64,000 nucleotides of DNA. Origin: Prasinococcaceae sp. CCMP 1430 (lineage: Eukaryota; Prasinodermophyta; Palmophyllophyceae; Prasinococcales; Prasinococcaceae). The stretch is from NCBI GenBank assembly GCA_013416795.1, contig RQSC01000018.1:161857-225856 (forward strand), written 5' to 3'. The position numbers were made by a program, and so were the translations under genes. The notes below the pieces were generated by a model. It saw only the letters and a list, made by a program, of their open reading frames with translations. It was not told the origin of the DNA and searched no databases. Shown here piece after piece: positions 52,027 through 61,222 of this stretch (position 1 is the first letter of the stretch; every line of letters begins with the position of its first letter).

Positions 52027-53326
52027 TCAGCCCCACCAGCTAGGCATGCCCTGCTCTGCCCGTGAAGCCGCTAGACCTGTGTCGTAGGCGCGCGCCGCCT
52101 GCGTAGCGGCGGCCTCGCTAACGCCGTACCCGTACCCTCCGCTGCGCGGCGCGCGTGGCGCGAGTTGCTTGCGGCGCGGGATGGCGCTCTCTTCAACAAG
52201 CGACGGCACGTAGCCGCCATAGATGGCGCTCTTCGCACCGCGCCCGTGGCCACCGCTCGCGCGCTCGCTCTTGACCACCTGCTCGGGCGAACCGCGGGCC
52301 GCGGCACCGGCCGGCATGGGCACGTCGCCGCCCCCGTAAATGGCGCGCGCGGCGCTGCGCCCGTGGCCACCACTCGCCTGCGCCATTTTCTGTGGTGACG
52401 AGTGAGAGCCACCATTGCTGCTACCGTCGCCGCCGCCGTAGATTGCATCACGCATGCCGCGACCGTCGCCGCCACTGGCGTTGCGCATTTTGGAGCTGTA
52501 CTCCCTCACCGGCAAGCCGCCTGAGTGTGTGGCAGGGGCGGGGGGCGCACTGCCATGCGAGCCAACGTTCGGGTTGGCATTCTCAAAGCTGAGGTTTTCG
52601 AGGTGAGGCGCGTCCGCGTACGGCAACGCGCCAGACGTGGCAGAGCCACCGGGGCCGGACGCAGCTGCTGGCGGCGGCCCGTACGACGCGACCCCTGGCG
52701 TGGGGTAGCCACCACCGACAGGTTTGGCCGCCTGGTTGCTCGCGGGGTCCAGGTGGCCTGTGCGCGCGCGCAGCTCGGCGAGCTCGCGTTCGAGGTCAGC
52801 GATGTCCATGTTGCCGTATGCGTCGGGCATGGCCGCTCCCCCACCGCCCGGCGCCTGGCGCCTGTGCTGCGGCAGCGATGATCTACGAGCCGCCTGCAAT
52901 TGCTCGTGTTCTGCGAGCTGCGCCTGATACTCGGCGTCCTGAGCCGCGTAGTCAGCGTAGCGCCGAGCCGGTGGGCCACCCCCGCCGATGAGCGACTTCA
53001 CGCTATTCCCTGACTCGTATCTGTGGGCGCGCCGAAGTGAAGAGGACGTTGTGACGGATGCGCACGCGCCATGAGTCAGGGCTCGAGGACAGTTTGCGTG
53101 TGCGCGTGTGTGTGGTTTTGTGCGTGATTGAAAGGGAGGGGAGCGTACGTGTTTGTAGGGGGGGAGGGGGGGCTGTGAGCCGGCGCAACTTCCAGCAGCG
53201 TGTCGTCGCGCCAGCTGACGAGTGACCGCACCTCTTGTACAGATCTGACTGTCGAACGCACGGCCGGGAGCCGAGCAGGTTGCCGACATTCTGGCTTGTG
53301 GCCCGCGAATCGTGGCTATGGCTCAT
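52027..53326 (-). CDS. Unknown protein with GGxGR...AIYGG repeats
   Basis: Two exons, 53232-53326 and 52027-53020, join in phase 2 over a 211-nt intron (GTGCGG donor, CCCACAG acceptor), giving 362 residues. After MSHSHDSRATSQNVGNLL comes a short coiled segment (ADYAAQDAEYQAQLAEHEQLQ) and another (DIADLERELAELRART). The C-terminal half carries three copies of a roughly 17-residue unit, SGGDGRGMRDAIYGGGD, SGGHGRSAARAIYGGGD and SGGHGRGAKSAIYGGY, spaced by disordered linkers. Such units suggest a repeated peptide-binding or scaffold motif. I do not recognise the family. The clean in-frame splice supports a real gene. Confidence 0.65.
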
Positions 53327-54310
53327 GACTTCGCACGATCGTCACCGTCGTGCCCCGCCCGCGCCCCGTCGACAACCCGCCTGAACGCCTATGCAGCGTG
53401 CAGCGCCCCTGCTCCGGCCGCGTCGCACGCAAAGCGCAAGCGCCGCCGTTCCCTTCGGGCGCGTGACGCGGGCGTGCACGCCACCCCGGCGCCGCCCGTC
53501 CGCCGCTCCCGCACGCACCCAACAAGCCCGCTCGCACCCTGCACCACCTAGCTCCACGCTCGACGCGCCCGATCCCCGCAATCCCAGCACCACACCACCG
53601 CCACCTGCCCTGCTCGTGGTGTGGCGCGGCCGCGGCGGCGGCAGCGGGCCCCGCGCTTTGACCGGGGCGCCCCGCGCGCCCGCCCGTTCAAGGGCCGCGC
53701 GCGCGCGCGCGCGGCTGCCGCGGGACGAGGCGGTGTTTAGGTATGACAAAAAGGGTCCACACATTCATCCGAAGCTACGGCCGATGTTCTCCTGCCACTG
53801 CGAATGGCGTGCCAAACGCGCGCGAGAACACAACACAACACAAAGTGGGCTTCGGGTTTGTGGGTGCTGCCGCGCGCGCGGGCGCGCAGGCGCGCGCGGG
53901 CCGGAGGCGCTCGGGGAACGGGCGGACGCAAGCGGCGAAAAGCGCGCGCGGCCGCGAAATGAATTCGAAGCGTACGTGTCGCCAGATTCTACGGCATCGA
54001 TGCCGTACCGACATGGGCGGTCCCAAATATTCCCCGGGGCAGCGTCACGCGTCAGATGGTACAGTACAGCTGTACCAATTGGTACTGTACCATCACGATG
54101 GTACACCATCGAATTTGCTGTGCAGTACGGTATATACCCTCTTTCCTGAACCCTTATTAGGTTCGGGGTCTGCGGGCGACCACAGTGCAGGCCGGTGCGC
54201 CGCTGCTGCCGCGCGGCGGCGTCGGCGGCGCAGCAGAGCGCGGGCGCGAGGCGGTGTGGGCGTGGGCGTGTGTGTGTGTGTGGCGGTGCGGGGTGGTGGT
54301 GGTGGCAGCG
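53327..54310. promoter_or_regulatory. Divergent intergenic region with palindromes and a TATA-like site
   Basis: About 980 bp between the repeat protein (-) and the heme lyase (+). A palindrome cluster lies at 54055-54104: a GATGGTAC half-site, then GTACCATC-AC-GATGGTAC (54087-54104), with nested GTAC palindromes between. GGTATATACC at 54129-54138, about 175 bp before the heme-lyase ATG, is a TATA-like candidate. The 53330-53740 part is GC-rich without a gene. Confidence 0.5.
54087..54104. repeat. 18-nt perfect inverted repeat
   Basis: GTACCATC, two bases, GATGGTAC: perfect eight-base arms with a two-base centre. A further GATGGTAC stands at 54055-54062. It belongs to the same motif group as sites near 160, 10010, 23450, 46800, 47100 and 47640. 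Confidence 0.9.
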
Positions 54311-55861
54311 ATGGGTGCGGCGCAGTCTGCGGAGGGAGGCGCGCCCGGGACGGCGCGGGGGGCGCCCGCGGGCGCCGACGCCTGCCCCATGGCTGGCGAC
54401 GGCGTCGAGCCACGCCTCCAGCAGCGCCACGCGCTCCTCGTTGGTGTCGGCGGGCCACCGCCGGCGGGCGGGTCGGCGTGCCCGGTCGTCGGACAGGAGG
54501 TGCGTGCGCGGCGGAAGCGCGGCGGCTTCAGCTTGGCGCGCTCCTGCCGCACCAAAGCGCCTGCGCTCGGCGGCGCCCGCCGGCGCTCGTGGCCGCCCCC
54601 TGCCGGTCTCCTGACGCTGCGCGCGCCGCTGGCGCTGGCGGCCGCCGCCGCGCATTGCAGGGCGGCTCGCAGGGCGAGCCCGTGTACAACGTGTACAGCG
54701 AACGCATCAACCCGCTCAACCGAGTGCCGACAGGCACGAACCGGCCTGGGCTGTCGCCGCAGCAGAAGGTGCCACTGTCGACGGGTCGCGTGCAGAGCAC
54801 CATCCCCAAGGGCGGCACGGACGGGCAGTGGACGTACCCGAGCCCGCAGATGTTCTACAATGCCCTCATGCGCAAGGGCAAGGGCGGCGACGTGCAGGAG
54901 TCCGACGTCGCCGACGTGGTCTCCGTGCACAACGCCATGAACGAGCGCACGTGGCGCCAGGTGCTCGACTTCGAGCGGCTGCACGAGGCCGAGTGCGGCA
55001 CGCCACGCCTCACGCGCTTCGAGGGGCGTCCTTTCGACCTCAGCCCGCTTGCGCGCCTATACACGCTCATGGGCTACACCGCTCCCTTCGACCGCCACGA
55101 TTGGTACGTCGACCGATGCGGCAAGCAGGTGCGCTACGTCATCGACTTCTACTACGACGAGGCGCAGGGGGTGGAGGGCGAGGGCGCGGACGCGGGCGCC
55201 ACCGGGGAGACGCCTACCGGCGCGGCGATGCGCATGATCACCGTCGATGCACGGCCCGCGCTCGACTCACCCGAGGCGGCGTGGGACCGCCTGCGCAAGT
55301 GGATGGCCGGCCCGTCGAGCGTCGCAAGTGTCCCAACGAGCGTCGAGCAGCCGCGCACGGCGGAGGAGCGGGAGGCGGCCCAGGTCCCCGCGCTAGGGCA
55401 GCGTGAGGTGCGTGGCGCGCGTTGCGCGCACGCCCATCGCGCGCTGTGCTCCCGCGTTTGCGCTGACTCACCTTGCCGCCGTTGTCGCCATGTGTTGGGG
55501 CGCGCAGGGCCCCGCTGCGGCGAAGATGCGCCAGCTGCAATCGGACTGCGCGCCGTGCTTCAAGGCGACACAGACGTGCGAGGACGAAATCGCGTGCTAC
55601 GCCGCAGGCGCGGCGCTTGAGCTGTGCATGGCACGCGTGCTGTGTCCGGCGAAGGCCGACAGGCTCGCGATGGCAATGGACAGGAATGAACGTGCGTCGT
55701 CGGCCGCGGCTGAGGTCGATGGCGTCGGCGGCGTGCGTGCCTGGTGGCGACGGCGCGGCGCGGCGGGCGCCGCGCGCGCTGAGGACAGGGCGCGCAGCGC
55801 GGTGCAGACGGAGATCGAGTCCTTCCGCGCAAAGCTGCGTAAAGAGGTCGGCCTGGAGTGA
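54311..55861 (+). CDS. Holocytochrome c synthase (cytochrome c heme lyase) with a cysteine-rich tail
   Basis: Three exons, 54311-54499, 54661-55407 and 55508-55861, all phase 0 (both donors GTGCGT), give 429 residues. The N-terminus has two CP heme-regulatory motifs (ACPMAGD, SACPVVG). The core is diagnostic: QQKVPLSTGRVQSTIPKG, WTYPSPQMFYNALMRKGKG, VVSVHNAMNERTWRQVLDFERLH, LSPLARLYTLMGYTAPFDRHDWYVDRCGKQVRYVIDFYYDE and ARPALDSPEAAWDR; the histidine of HNAMNE is the heme ligand in this family. It attaches heme covalently to apocytochrome c in the mitochondrial intermembrane space. The last exon adds about 115 residues with a C-x9-C...C-x9-C pattern (DCAPCFKATQTC and ACYAAGAALELC), absent from known heme lyases I recall. 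Confidence 0.93.
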
Positions 55862-56347
55862 GCGCATTCGCGCGCACCGAACACCAGCTATCTGACTTCC
55901 CGCTGTGCGATAGCGCCCCATACTTTCCGCGCGCCCAGCCCAACGAGCGGCGCGGCGTGCTGCTGGTCTGTTCAAACATGTTTTTGTTTCTTTATGTCGT
56001 TCCGGCGCGCGAGGCACCGCGCGGGCGGTGGCTGCTAGTGCCACACCTCGCCGCGTCGCCGCCGTACGTCGCCACAAATCTCCGTCGACGCTTTGATAAC
56101 TAGCGCTTGGGGGCGACACTGGTTGCCCCCATCCTTAACTTCTACTAACTGGTAGAGTGTTGTAAAGCTGCTGGCTCGCGCCGCGGGCTCGTCCTAGTGC
56201 CGAGTCTCACGGCGGAGAAAAGAATGCTTGCCGCGCGCACACACGCAGCGCCTACTGTAGCCGTGCCGATGACCATGACCAAACGAATGCCTAGCTGTGT
56301 GGTGAGACCGCGGGAACACTGCGACTGCGCGGCCCGTCTCGCGGTGC
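55862..56347. other. Convergent 3' intergenic stretch
   Basis: 486 bp between two stop codons. It includes an AT-richer segment (55970-56010) and mixed sequence beyond, suitable for two 3' UTRs. No gene is supported. Confidence 0.5.
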
Positions 56348-58160
56348 TCAGATGGCCAGCGTCTGCAGCATCGACGACGACAGCTGCTCCATGTAGAGCG
56401 GCGAGTTGCTGTCGGCATCGTCCACCGAGCCAACGTCCGCATCGCCGACGGTGCCTAGCAGGTCGGCGGGGAGCGCGAATTGCAGGGATGAGTCATCCAG
56501 GCCGCCCGCGTCGGCCGCGGTGTCACCTCTCGATCCGGAGCGCATGATGCCGCCCCCAAGCATGAGGTTGCGCGAGGTGCCCGTCGAGCGGCGCGAGTTT
56601 CCGGGCACGAAGGCCGGCGCCGACGACTTGAGGTCCGTGCCAACATCCCCACCATCCTGCTGGTGGTGCGTGTACATCGCCGGAGAGCCGTCGCCTGGCG
56701 ACGCCGGCAGCGACTCGGGAGACGCGCTCCCGTCCAGCACGCTCACCGGCGTCGCGCTGGCCTCGATGTCTTCCTGAGCGGGTAGCTGCGCTAGCGCCGC
56801 GGCATACATGTCCGCCGCTGCCGACACTGCCGAAGCGTCCACCGAGTCGAGCGGCGCCTGGCGCGGCTGCGCGACGAAGCCCTTCGCCGGCGGCGGGCCG
56901 GGCGGCAGGGGGGGGGCGCCACCGCCACCGGTGTTTCCCCAAAGGCGTGCTACAGCAGGCGGTGGGGTCGCCGTGACGTGCGCCGACTGGCCATCCGATC
57001 GCGCCTTGCTCGGAGGCGGCCCGGGAGGTAGCGGTGGCGCCGCCCCGCCGAGCCGCGATGGGGGCGGGCCCTTCGGCAGCGGCGGGCGCTGATACCCGCC
57101 ATCCGCGGCGGCCCCGGCGGGTGGCCGGGTCGGAGGAAGGGGTGGCTGCCAGTACGACGCACCGCCGCCCTCTTGGGCGCGCTCGGCGCCTGGAGGCGGC
57201 GGCCCGGGCGGCGGCGGCGGCTGCGACCTCGCCACCGTCCCACGCCGCGCCGCCAGGTGCGCCGGGGGCGCCCCCGGCGGAAGCGGCGGGGGTATACCGG
57301 GGGGGAGGGGCGGCTGGCCGCCATGCGGGTACCTCCTGTGCGCGCCCGGCGGCGGTTGCGGCGGCAGCGGCGGCTGGCCTACGCGCCCCCTGACGCTCAG
57401 TGAGCGCAGCGCAGTCTCCACATCGCCACCGGCGTTGGCCACCGCCGCGTAGACAACCGTCGCCGCCGTGCCGGCGGCTATGGCCTGATCCACGCGCACC
57501 ATCTGCGCCGCGATGTCGACGGGCGCGGGCGCGCGGCCCACCAGGCACGACGCTAGGTTGCTCTGGTCTTGCGCCACAGGATCCTCCATCAGGAACGCGG
57601 ACGCCCCCTGCAAATCGTCGCCGTAGAGCTGCACCGCCACGGCGGCCTGCCACTCCGCGAAGCCCATCGCAGTCAGCTGCGCCGCGGCGAGCGAGCGGCG
57701 CCACACCACGACCGCGTCTGCGCACATCGCACGCATGCCCTCGCTGCCGTCGGCCGCACTGCCGACCTGCAGCGAGTGCTGCTGCGCAGAACGACCGCCG
57801 CGTCGCCCGCCCCCAGTATTACCGCTACCCCCGCCACTACCTCCCCGCTGCTGGTGCTGCGCGTGGCCGTGGCCGTGCCCGTGCTCGGCCTGCTGCTGCT
57901 GGCGCCTCTTGGCGCGCTGCGCACTGCGGCGCTCATTCTTCGACTGGGACTGCGGCGCGCACAGAAACAAAAAGAGCGAAGCATGGCGTGTGGCGGGGCG
58001 AGCGCGCGAAGAGGTGGCGTCAGCACGCGCAGCCGCTCATGCGCGTCCCCGGCGGCAAGAACGGCGCGGCGGAGGACGCGCCCGAGCACGACGCCACGGT
58101 CGCAGAGCCGTGGAACGAGATGGGGTTGATGGGGAGGGCGGCCGCGCCGCGCCGCGCCAT
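56348..58160 (-). CDS. UBA-like and polyproline protein with PAM2-like motif
   Basis: The main exon 56348-57949 is preceded by a CCGCAG acceptor. A short first exon 58098-58160 (ATG, MARRGAAALPINPISFHGSAT) fits in phase 0 over a 148-nt intron with a GTGGCG donor, giving 554 residues; this 5' model is the least certain part. A Q/H/G-rich basic segment is followed by a UBA-like helical block (LTAMGFAEWQAAVAVQLYGDDLQGASAFLMED) and a second weaker one (VVYAAVANAGGDVETALRSL). Then come about 170 residues of PPLPPGPPP-type proline runs. Near residue 480, LKSSAPAFVPGN resembles the PAM2 peptide that binds the MLLE domain of poly(A)-binding protein. A role in mRNA-protein complexes is therefore plausible but inferred. 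Confidence 0.6.
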
Positions 58161-59016
58161 GTCGCGCTTCCGCCCCGCTGCCTGGCCGCGCGTTTTTTTT
58201 TTTTGCCGATCGCTCCGCGGCAGCGACGTCCGCTGCCGCCGCCCCAGCCGCGCCCCTTCCTTCCTCCGCCGCCCCCTTCCCCTCCTCCCCCCCCGCGCGC
58301 GCCGCCCGTGCTCCCGAACCCCTCCACGCGGAGGCGCGATTCCGCCGGGCCGGGCCAGGTAGGAGCGAGCGTGCCTCCGCCGCAAGCGCTGCCGCCGCGG
58401 CGGCGGCGGCGGCTGCCGCGGNCCTGCGCGGTGCGTGTACTGTCGTGCGCGACCAAATCGCACGCGCATGCGTTGCAGCGCGCGCGCACGCGCGAGTGTG
58501 AGCGCTGCGTCAGCTGGCGGATCGCGCAGGCGAGGCGCCAGGTGCCCCCCGCAGCACCTCGAACACGCACGCGGCGTACGCGCGGCGCGAAGCCTCGCAA
58601 AACGCGCCGGCGAAAGCGCCTCCCGCGAAACGCCCCGACGCTATCGCCGCGCACGCGAACGCGCGCGCGCCCGCGCGCGCCCGCGCGCGCCGAAAACGTC
58701 CCGCTCCGGAAAAAAAAATGGCATCGTCCCTGCCTGCGGTGCAGCGCCTCTCTGGTTCCCTCCACGGATGGATGGCATCCGGCTCCCGCGCGCACACATC
58801 CGATTGTACTGACGATTTGATGGCAAACAGCCTTTTCGATCGAGCGTTGCCCGGACGCCGGCGCGCTCCCGTCCGGGTCGCGGCGCATCCGATGCGACAT
58901 TTGGGGTCAATGCGAAAGAGGGTTTAATTTCTGGTCTGCGCAGCATGCCTCGCGCGTGGCGTCGTCGCGCCGCGGCGCGCCGGGCGCGGAGGCGCCTCCC
59001 GCCTCGGCCTCGCGCG
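58161..59016. promoter_or_regulatory. Divergent intergenic region
   Basis: About 860 bp between the UBA-like gene (-) and RBMX2 (+). A T run at 58194-58204, dense GCC/GCG repeats with one undetermined base at 58422, and an AT-richer patch at 58780-58930 just before RBMX2 are the only notable contents. An alternative in-frame ATG for RBMX2 lies at 58945. Confidence 0.4.
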
Positions 59017-59652
59017 ATGAACGTCCTCACGCAGATTCGCAACCGCCAGCGCGACACGCTCGCCGAGGTCGCACGCGGCGTGCCCGACAGCGCCTCGTGG
59101 CACGCCGAGTTCGCCGACTCGGCGTACGTGTTCGTGGGCGGCCTGGCGTACGGCCTCACGGAGGGCGACGTGCTCGCCGTGATGTCGCAGTTCGGCGAGG
59201 TGGTGGACGTGCAGCTTGCGCGCGACGAGGAGACTGGCAAGTCCAAGGGCTTCGCGCACGTCGCGTACGACGACCAGCGCTCGACGGTCCTCGCGGTGGA
59301 CAACCTGAGCGGCGCGACGGTCGCCGGACGCGTCGTCAACGTGGACCACGTCAAGGAGTTCAGGAGGAAGGTGCCCAAGCCCGCGGAGGGGGAGGAGGGC
59401 GACGAGGGGAAAGGCGATCGCGGGGGCGCCGACGCGCGCGCCGGGCCGGCCGCGCTCCCGCCGCCAACGGTCGCGCCACGCGTGCCGCCGCCGCGCGCGC
59501 CCGCGGGGCCCCGCGCGGCTGCAGCCAGAATCAGAGAATTCGTTCGCTCGAGCGCACCAGCCTGGCGGGGCGAAGCTCACGGGCTGGCTGGATGGGACGG
59601 GGGTGGGTGCCATGCATGTCGTGCCGTGCCGTGCCGTGGGCCCAGTCTGTGA
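59017..59652 (+). CDS. RBMX2: RBMX2/Ist3-like RRM protein of the spliceosomal RES complex
   Basis: A single exon of 211 residues. The start MNVLTQIRNRQRDTLAEVARG...DSASWHAEFADSAYVFVGGL is characteristic of RBMX2 (yeast Ist3/Snu17). The RRM has RNP2 VFVGGL and RNP1 KSKGFAHVAY, followed by DQRSTVLAVDNLSGATVAGRVVNVDHV. This family forms the RES complex with Bud13 and Pml1, which helps activate spliceosomes and retain unspliced RNA. An upstream in-frame ATG (58945) would add an arginine-rich stretch; I prefer 59017 because relatives begin there. The C-terminus after the RRM is proline/alanine-rich; its last 60 residues look non-conserved, and the true end could differ by an unseen splice. Confidence 0.9.
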   Translation: MNVLTQIRNRQRDTLAEVARGVPDSASWHAEFADSAYVFVGGLAYGLTEGDVLAVMSQFGEVVDVQLARDEETGKSKGFAHVAYDDQRSTVLAVDNLSGATVAGRVVNVDHVKEFRRKVPKPAEGEEGDEGKGDRGGADARAGPAALPPPTVAPRVPPPRAPAGPRAAAARIREFVRSSAPAWRGEAHGLAGWDGGGCHACRAVPCRGPSL

Positions 59653-60327
59653 GCCAGTCCGCCACGGCCACAGCCAGGAGGGCACGACACCGCGCTCGAT
59701 CGATCGATCTATGAATCGTACAGGGGAGTGAGCGGCGGCCGGGCGCACGTCGGAATGGCGGGGGGCGCGTCCGTCGCGGGGTCGCGTTCCCCGACCGACA
59801 GACGAGCCGCGCGCGCGCGCGCGTGGCGGGAAGGCACGGGGGATGCAAGTGACGTGGCGTGGAAGGGGCGTGGCACGAATTTCGATTTCGTGCGGGGCAG
59901 CCTCGCCAAAGTTTTGGCTGGCGAGGGGGCGTTCCTCCCAAGCAAAAGAACCAACCCCAACCAACCGGCTCGGTCAGTGAGGTGTGTGCTCGCGAGTCCT
60001 GGTGCGCGGGGCGCGCGCGGCCGGCCGGGGTCGAGCTCCGCGCCGGGCGAGCGCGGGCGCGCCACAGACGCGCTCCCGGGCGCTCGACTCCCTCCCCGCT
60101 GCGAAAGAGAGCCGCGCAGGAGGGGGCGCGCACGTGCAACTCCACCCACCCACCCACGCACCCCGCCCGAGGCTGCTGCACGCGCGGGCGAAGAAGTCGC
60201 CACACCAGCAGCGAGCTTACAGAGCGGGGCAAGGCGCAGCTCGCCGGCAGTGGGCCTGTGCGCCCACGCTTGCCTCATTTGCCCGCGGAGTCCGTGAGCG
60301 CGCAGCAAGATCGGGACGCCGGGCGGC
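59653..60327. promoter_or_regulatory. Intergenic region between two plus-strand genes
   Basis: 675 bp. A GATC tandem run at 59697-59708 is visible; otherwise mixed GC-rich DNA with C-rich CCCACCCACCCACG runs around 60145-60165. No gene is supported. Confidence 0.4.
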
Positions 60328-61113
60328 ATGCGCAGGTACAGCAGAGGCGACGACAGCGACGTGAGCGAAGAGAGCGAGGCGATCCTCATCGGCTCGCCCG
60401 ATGGGTGGAGCGCGCCCGCTTCGCGTCCATCCGGGGCGCCACCGCGCGGATCACCCGGCCTGGGTTCCGTCAAGGGATGGTTCAAGAAGAGGCTTGGTAG
60501 GGGCATGCCCACGGTCCAAGAAACGCCCAAGGCCAGGGATGCATACTCGTATGCTACCCGCGGCGACAGTTCGCTGAACGAGGCGCTCGGAGAAGGTGCG
60601 GTCCACCCTGTTGCCAATACACGTCGCGTGGCTTGGGGTGAGCCGGACGCGGTCGACAACTCCAAACCGCGCGCATGGGGCACTACGACTGAGGATGTGG
60701 AACGCGAGGCGTCGGACCGCGCTCGCGCTGCTGCGCTGGCGCTCGCCGACCAGTACGAGGCCGAGGCGGCGCAGCTGAAGAAGGAGGTGCAATGTGACAC
60801 CGACGCGGCGCTTGCGCGGAGACTGCAGAGGGCTGAGTTGGGCCAGGGAAATAACTCTCGGGCGAACGCTCTCGCGGGTGCGAGCGGCAGCGCATCCGGC
60901 TCGGGAGGGGCGCTTACCCGTGGCAGTACCTTCACGGACGGGATGACTGCCTCGCGAGCGCGCGTGGCGCGCAAAGATGCGAAGAAGTTCTGGAGCAGCG
61001 CCGCAAAAAAGGCGGCGCGGTTGGGCGGAGTGTCCACCGACTATGTCAGGTCGCGCGCTGCGCAGGACTTGAAGGGGCGCAAAATCGACTCGGTCGACCG
61101 CAAACGGAGATAG
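60328..61113 (+). CDS. Unknown basic protein
   Basis: A single exon of 261 residues starting at ATG 60328. The first 60 residues are serine/proline-rich with a short GWFKKRLGRG basic patch. A helical region around residues 125-175 (DVEREASDRARAAALALADQYEAEAAQLKKEV) ends in DTDAALARRLQRAEL, which faintly resembles ubiquitin-interacting helices. The C-terminus is lysine/arginine-rich (ARVARKDAKKFWSSAAKKAARLGG...KGRKIDSVDRKRR). I do not recognise the family. It ends 109 bp from the convergent GCP2 stop. Confidence 0.6.
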   Translation: MRRYSRGDDSDVSEESEAILIGSPDGWSAPASRPSGAPPRGSPGLGSVKGWFKKRLGRGMPTVQETPKARDAYSYATRGDSSLNEALGEGAVHPVANTRRVAWGEPDAVDNSKPRAWGTTTEDVEREASDRARAAALALADQYEAEAAQLKKEVQCDTDAALARRLQRAELGQGNNSRANALAGASGSASGSGGALTRGSTFTDGMTASRARVARKDAKKFWSSAAKKAARLGGVSTDYVRSRAAQDLKGRKIDSVDRKRR

Positions 61114-61222
61114 GCGACCCCGCGCGGCACCACACGCCCGCTGCTTGATGTATAATAATACGCGTGCATTAATCACTCGCTCGGGCGCGCGGGCGCGCGT
61201 GCACGCTGCGTATTTGCCCCCC

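Noticed and set aside
56950-57970. Alternative frames over the polyproline region of the UBA-like gene
   Set aside because: The GGC/CCG repeats keep all frames open; only one gives helical blocks, proline motifs and the PAM2-like peptide together.
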